Below are positions 31,014-34,610 of a stretch of 34,610 nt of DNA, piece after piece. Numbering within the stretch: position 1 is the first letter of the stretch; the number at the start of each line of letters is the position of its first letter. The notes below the pieces were generated by a model. The model ran no database searches, was not told where the DNA came from, and saw only the letters and a list, made by a program, of their open reading frames with translations. The translations under genes and the position numbers were made by a program. The stretch covers positions 1-34,610 of the forward strand of contig QJZS01000163.1 in the NCBI GenBank assembly GCA_003247345.1, written 5' to 3'. This stretch comes from Spirochaetales bacterium (GTDB lineage Bacteria > Spirochaetota > Spirochaetia > Sphaerochaetales > Sphaerochaetaceae).

Positions 31014-32483
31014 ATGCGTAATTTTATAATGCATCCGGCCCAAGTTTCCCTGATCGGAAGCGTGGGCCTTTTCTATTTAGCCTATGCAGGTGGTTCTTTC
31101 TTCTATCTTCCACTAGCTATCGGTCTGATTTTCGCCCTCATTTGTTTTCTTTTGATGATCGTCTTCTCATCCTGCCGAAAATCAATTTTGTTCATTAGTT
31201 TCTTCTTCTATATTTTGTATCTTCTTTTTGCCCGGTCAGTACAAATCAGCGCTCCGTCATTTGCCTTCGATAAAGGAAAAATTCTGCATTTGGAAGGTGT
31301 TTTAACCGAGGACTCCTTGCTTACACAGACAGAGAAGCAGTTGCTGAGACTGAACCTACAAAGATGCCAAACACAGAGAGGGTATGAAGGGAATGCTTCC
31401 GGTCTCATTCCCGTCCTACTTGATGTTGATCAAATTCTTGTCGCAGGTACAGTCATAAGGCTTGATGGAGAGTGGGCAGAAGACGGCTCCTTATTCATAT
31501 CTGAGGATGTCCAGGTCCTTTCGATGCCCAAATTTTCCATGTTCCGACGATCCTTTCTTAAAAGAATGCAAGAGCGCCTGAGCAACACAATCGTAGATGA
31601 AGAGGTTGAGGCCTTGGCTTCCATGCTGTTGCTTGGACAGATGAGCCAGGCTTCCTTTGCTTTGAAAGAACAAAGCCTTGCATGTGGTTGTGCCCATACC
31701 CTTGCTCTGTCTGGGATGCATCTCCATTTCTTCCTGTTTTTAAGCAGCTCTTTCTTTTCATTGCTTTTCGGACCTTTTTTGGGAAAAAGAATTGGTTTGG
31801 TTATCCCGTTTCTCTATGTCTGTCTGATAGGCCCAAAACCCTCCTTGATACGTGCATTGGGGATGTATATGTTTTCCGTATTGAGATTTTCCAAGGTAAT
31901 GAAGCAGATAGGCCCATTTTATTTGACGTGTATGATTCAATTGTTTTTCTTTCCTTTTTCGGTGAACAGTCTTGGGTTTTTATATAGCTACACGGCATTT
32001 GCTATGATTCTCTTGGGAAAGGATCTCCCTCCGATACCCTTGAAAACCACGAGCTTGGCAATTTTGGGGACAGCCCCCGCTACTTTCTTGCTTACTGGTT
32101 CTTGGAATATCGCAGGCTTGATTTACAGCCCTTTGGTTACACTTCTTATTCATTTCCTTATGGCAGGGAGTCTTCTTGCAATTATTTTTCCGTTTTTGGG
32201 TAATTGGATACTTCCTCCCATACTTACAATCCTTAACGCGGTCTTCACCTTTGGCTCAGAGAAACCGTTGCTGTTTCATCAAACTGGATATGTGCTCTAT
32301 TTTGTTATTCTGTTGACCTCACTGGTTGCTATTGGCTATGCTAAACGCAAACTGCAAGCCACACGAAGGAGAAGGTATGAGTTGGAACTTTGCCTACGAT
32401 TCACCAAACGCAATCAGCAATCTATTACAAACCGAGGGGTTGTCGATGACCAAGAAGTTTGGTCAAAATTTCCTTCTCTCTGA
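31014..32483 (+). CDS. ComEC/Rec2-family membrane protein, short form
   Basis: A 489-residue integral membrane protein with an N-terminal pair of hydrophobic segments, an OB-fold-like soluble part (about 80-185), and the ComEC competence domain carrying HTLALSGMHLHFFLF, the family hallmark, followed by about seven hydrophobic helices. Full-length ComEC, which carries DNA across the inner membrane in transformation, has a C-terminal metallo-beta-lactamase-like domain; here it is absent. The last 35 or so residues (from about RRRYELELC) read through the start of rsmA in another frame and are probably not ancestral. ATG 31014 has only a weak ribosome binding site (AGG very close). It may be a real short variant or a degenerating gene. 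Confidence 0.8.
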   Translation: MRNFIMHPAQVSLIGSVGLFYLAYAGGSFFYLPLAIGLIFALICFLLMIVFSSCRKSILFISFFFYILYLLFARSVQISAPSFAFDKGKILHLEGVLTEDSLLTQTEKQLLRLNLQRCQTQRGYEGNASGLIPVLLDVDQILVAGTVIRLDGEWAEDGSLFISEDVQVLSMPKFSMFRRSFLKRMQERLSNTIVDEEVEALASMLLLGQMSQASFALKEQSLACGCAHTLALSGMHLHFFLFLSSSFFSLLFGPFLGKRIGLVIPFLYVCLIGPKPSLIRALGMYMFSVLRFSKVMKQIGPFYLTCMIQLFFFPFSVNSLGFLYSYTAFAMILLGKDLPPIPLKTTSLAILGTAPATFLLTGSWNIAGLIYSPLVTLLIHFLMAGSLLAIIFPFLGNWILPPILTILNAVFTFGSEKPLLFHQTGYVLYFVILLTSLVAIGYAKRKLQATRRRRYELELCLRFTKRNQQSITNRGVVDDQEVWSKFPSL

Positions 32484-33255
32484 AGCAGTTCGCGAGAAAA
32501 TTATTTCCCTGTTCCTCCCCATAGAGGGTTTGAAAGTTTGGGAAGTCGGGCCTGGTATCGGTGCCTTGACCGCTTTGATGATCAAAAAAGGTGCAGTCTT
32601 AACTGCTTTTGAGATTGACCATGGGTTTTGCAGAATCTTGCGTGAGCAGGCTTTCGGTGATGAAAAAAATTTCACGTTGGTTGAAGGGGATGCTTTAAAA
32701 ACCTTGCCTCAGGCTTTCAAAAAGGAAGTGTCTGTTGACCGGATTTGCGGGAATCTTCCTTATAACGTAGGGTCTGTTGTGATCGCAAAGCTCCTGGAAA
32801 ACGGTTATCGAATTCCCCAGATGGTTTTTACATTGCAAAAAGAAGTGGTTGAACGATTGTGTGCAGCCCCTGGTTCAAAACAATGGTCATCTTTCTCTCT
32901 GTTGGCTCAGATGGATTATGAAGTAACGCATGAATTTGACATTAATGCGGGAGCATTTTTCCCGAAGCCTAATGTGACGAGTAGTGTGGTTTATTTTAAA
33001 CTACGCGAGCAAAGTCTCGTAAAGGAAGCATACAGAGAAGACTTTCTTATGATTATTCGGGATCTCTTTGCTCAGCGAAGAAAGAATGTGAAGAATAATC
33101 TTCTAAGTGGGAAGAGCGGTGCATTAATAGGAAAGGACGGGGTGGAGAGATTGTTGCAGGAATGTGATATCAGCCCAACACTCAGAGCGGAAGCATTGGA
33201 TTGGGAGCAATTCCTTCATCTTAGCGAGACTCTATATAGCTATCGAGCCAAGTAA
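32377..33255 (+). CDS. rsmA: 16S rRNA dimethyladenosine transferase
   Basis: A 292-residue KsgA/RsmA that makes N6,N6-dimethyladenosine at two adjacent adenines (A1518, A1519) near the 16S rRNA 3' end. Motifs are KKFGQNFL (26-33), the SAM loop EVGPGIGALT (56-65), acidic AFEID (motif II), and the catalytic NLPY. ATG 32377 is chosen because AAGGAGAAGG lies immediately upstream; the frame opens earlier (32326) without a ribosome binding site. The first 107 bases overlap the end of the ComEC frame. The 3' end overlaps the convergent MATE gene by 35 bases. Confidence 0.95.
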   Translation: MSWNFAYDSPNAISNLLQTEGLSMTKKFGQNFLLSEAVREKIISLFLPIEGLKVWEVGPGIGALTALMIKKGAVLTAFEIDHGFCRILREQAFGDEKNFTLVEGDALKTLPQAFKKEVSVDRICGNLPYNVGSVVIAKLLENGYRIPQMVFTLQKEVVERLCAAPGSKQWSSFSLLAQMDYEVTHEFDINAGAFFPKPNVTSSVVYFKLREQSLVKEAYREDFLMIIRDLFAQRRKNVKNNLLSGKSGALIGKDGVERLLQECDISPTLRAEALDWEQFLHLSETLYSYRAK

Positions 33256-34610
33256 ATCGGCGATAGCGAACGAGGCAAATGAGGCCTCGAATGTATAGGT
33301 CTATTACCATAGCCAGCCAAATTCCCCATAAGCCTAAGGATGTTGTGTTGAGTATTATGAAGGCGAGAGGAATCCTGATACACCACATTCCGATCACTGC
33401 AATATAAAATGGTCCTTTCGTATCTCCTGATCCCCTGAATATCCCGAAAATCAATATAGAGAGTGCAAAAGCGGGTTCTGCGAATGCTTCCAAACGAAGC
33501 ACTCGGGCTCCTAGTGCGATTACTGAAGCGTCGCTGGTAAAAAGCCCCATCAATGCAGGTGCAAATAGGTAGAGCAGAATACTCATGAAACTCATCAATG
33601 CGGTTCCTATGATTATGCAGGTGTGTGCAAATTTTCTTGCCAAGGTTTTATTTTCTGAACCCAAGGACTGAGCTACAAGTGTCGTAGCTGCAGTACTTAC
33701 CCCGAAGGAAGGAAGGTAGGCCATAGACTCTGCATTGTTTGCCAGAAAGTGGGCTGCCAACGCTGTGGTTCCTAGAGTACCTACCATTTTTGTATAGGCT
33801 ATTTGACCGAAGGAAAGTGTCGAGCGTTCCAAGGCCATTGGAATTGCTAGTCGCAACGAGGCCTTTAAAATCTTGCTATTTATTTTCCAGTCTTCTTTCC
33901 CTGTAAGCCTAATGGGAGTGTCCTTGGTGAAGAGAATGAGTAGGAGAAGGATACTGGTGATACTGCAGCTGATGCTGGTAGCCATAGCTGCTCCTTTGAC
34001 ACCCAAGCCAAGGCCGGGGATCAAGATTGAACCGATATGAAAATCTCTAAAGATGAAGAATAAATTTAAGATGATATTGAGAAAGTTGTTCACGCCATTC
34101 ATCAACAATGGAGTCTTTGTATCTCCGCTGAGTCGTAGCTGTGTACTGATGAGTATCATCATAAGATTGGGGATGTATCCAAGAATAATGTAGTGATAAT
34201 ACTGTTGAGCAAGAGGAATGACATTTGGTTCTGCCCCGATCCAATAGGGGAGCCGTCTTGCAATGAATAGAAAGACAATAGTGAGAAAAGTTCCGAAATA
34301 GAGGGAAACATGCAGTGCTTGGGCAGTGATGTATTTTGCTCTTTCCTTGTTTCCGCTTCCAAGGTTGCGGGCCATCAAGACTGAGAATCCAATGGCAAAG
34401 GCATTCATCCAGCCATTGACCAACCAGATAGTTGAAGTAGGGACGGAAACCGATGCGGTTGCTTGTGCACCGAGTGAACCTACCATGGCAGAGTCGACAT
34501 AGGTGACAGTGACTTGTAGCAACTGTTCTAAAATCGTAGGCCAAGCCAAAGCCCAAATGACGGTTCGGGGAGAACGCGATTGATCTAGCAGATTTGGAAA
34601 CTTTGTACTG
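33221..34610 (-). CDS. MATE-family multidrug efflux transporter, 5' partial
   Basis: A MATE-type cation/drug antiporter. At least 462 residues are visible, and the frame remains open to the right edge with no ATG in the window: upstream of the TTG at 34549 it continues through LLDQSRSPRTVIWA, typical of MATE N termini, so the start lies outside. About twelve hydrophobic segments are seen, with the two-fold MATE arrangement and AWPTILEQLLQVTVTYVDSAMVG in the first helix region. The substrate is unknown. It is convergent with rsmA and overlaps its end by 35 bases. Confidence 0.9.
   Translation of the reverse strand, partial: STKFPNLLDQSRSPRTVIWALAWPTILEQLLQVTVTYVDSAMVGSLGAQATASVSVPTSTIWLVNGWMNAFAIGFSVLMARNLGSGNKERAKYITAQALHVSLYFGTFLTIVFLFIARRLPYWIGAEPNVIPLAQQYYHYIILGYIPNLMMILISTQLRLSGDTKTPLLMNGVNNFLNIILNLFFIFRDFHIGSILIPGLGLGVKGAAMATSISCSITSILLLLILFTKDTPIRLTGKEDWKINSKILKASLRLAIPMALERSTLSFGQIAYTKMVGTLGTTALAAHFLANNAESMAYLPSFGVSTAATTLVAQSLGSENKTLARKFAHTCIIIGTALMSFMSILLYLFAPALMGLFTSDASVIALGARVLRLEAFAEPAFALSILIFGIFRGSGDTKGPFYIAVIGMWCIRIPLAFIILNTTSLGLWGIWLAMVIDLYIRGLICLVRYRRFTWLDSYIESR

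Overview
The window looks like chromosomal DNA of a spirochaete, most probably Sphaerochaeta or a close relative. This is inferred from gene content: a fused aspartate carbamoyltransferase (PyrB-PyrI), a fused dihydroorotate dehydrogenase (PyrD-PyrK), moderate GC, purine-rich Shine-Dalgarno (SD) sequences and dense, often overlapping genes. No database search was run. There is no rRNA, tRNA, CRISPR array, insertion sequence or phage gene; this is mostly housekeeping DNA with a few accessory genes.

Layout. 1-2340: the 3' part of a gene with an acidic 18-bp tandem repeat, then an inositol-monophosphatase-family gene and a HAD phosphatase, the joints overlapping by a few bases. 2448-6172: ridA, a lone gcvT, a condensation-fold (HxxxDG) acyltransferase and a zinc-ribbon membrane protein in one run. 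6169-6636 (-): ybaK-type deacylase. 6722-11494 (-): a complete nucleoside-type ABC importer (BMP binding protein, double ATPase, two permeases) behind a perfect-consensus promoter and ending in an intrinsic terminator. 11967-16266: outer-membrane polysaccharide export protein and a chain-length/tyrosine-kinase protein. 16332-22418: the pyrimidine operon pyrBI-pyrE-pyrF-pyrDK-pyrC, preceded by a leader peptide whose stop codon lies in a terminator loop. 22459-24494: an unrecognised membrane protein and a convergent HD-domain protein. 24646-25817: CorA Mg2+ transporter behind a long structured leader with its own small ORF. 25872-28507: YkgJ-like Cys-cluster protein, RlmI methyltransferase and a Gph-like phosphatase. 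28494-33255: phosphohexomutase, an unknown membrane protein, a short ComEC homologue and rsmA. 33221-34610 (-): a MATE transporter cut by the window edge.

How they work together. The pyr operon covers UMP synthesis from carbamoyl phosphate onward, lacking only carAB; the ABC importer probably supplies nucleosides by salvage. The pyr leader closely resembles the enterobacterial pyrL/pyrBI attenuator, where UTP-dependent pausing couples a translating ribosome to RNA polymerase.

The most interesting element is the corA leader. It holds a 26-codon ORF with a very strong SD, an Asp-Asp pair near the N terminus and a Pro-Leu-Pro motif, as in enterobacterial mgtL-type Mg2+ leader peptides. Downstream lie two mutually exclusive RNA structures; one buries the corA SD, and the other is overlapped by the leader stop codon. 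This suggests a translation-gated Mg2+ switch that I do not recognise as any described riboswitch class.

Other points of note are probable leaderless promoters (27749-27832 and upstream of ybaK), three convergent gene pairs whose stop codons interlock in exactly 4 bp, and a tyrosine-kinase protein with a long repeat tail beyond its tyrosine cluster.
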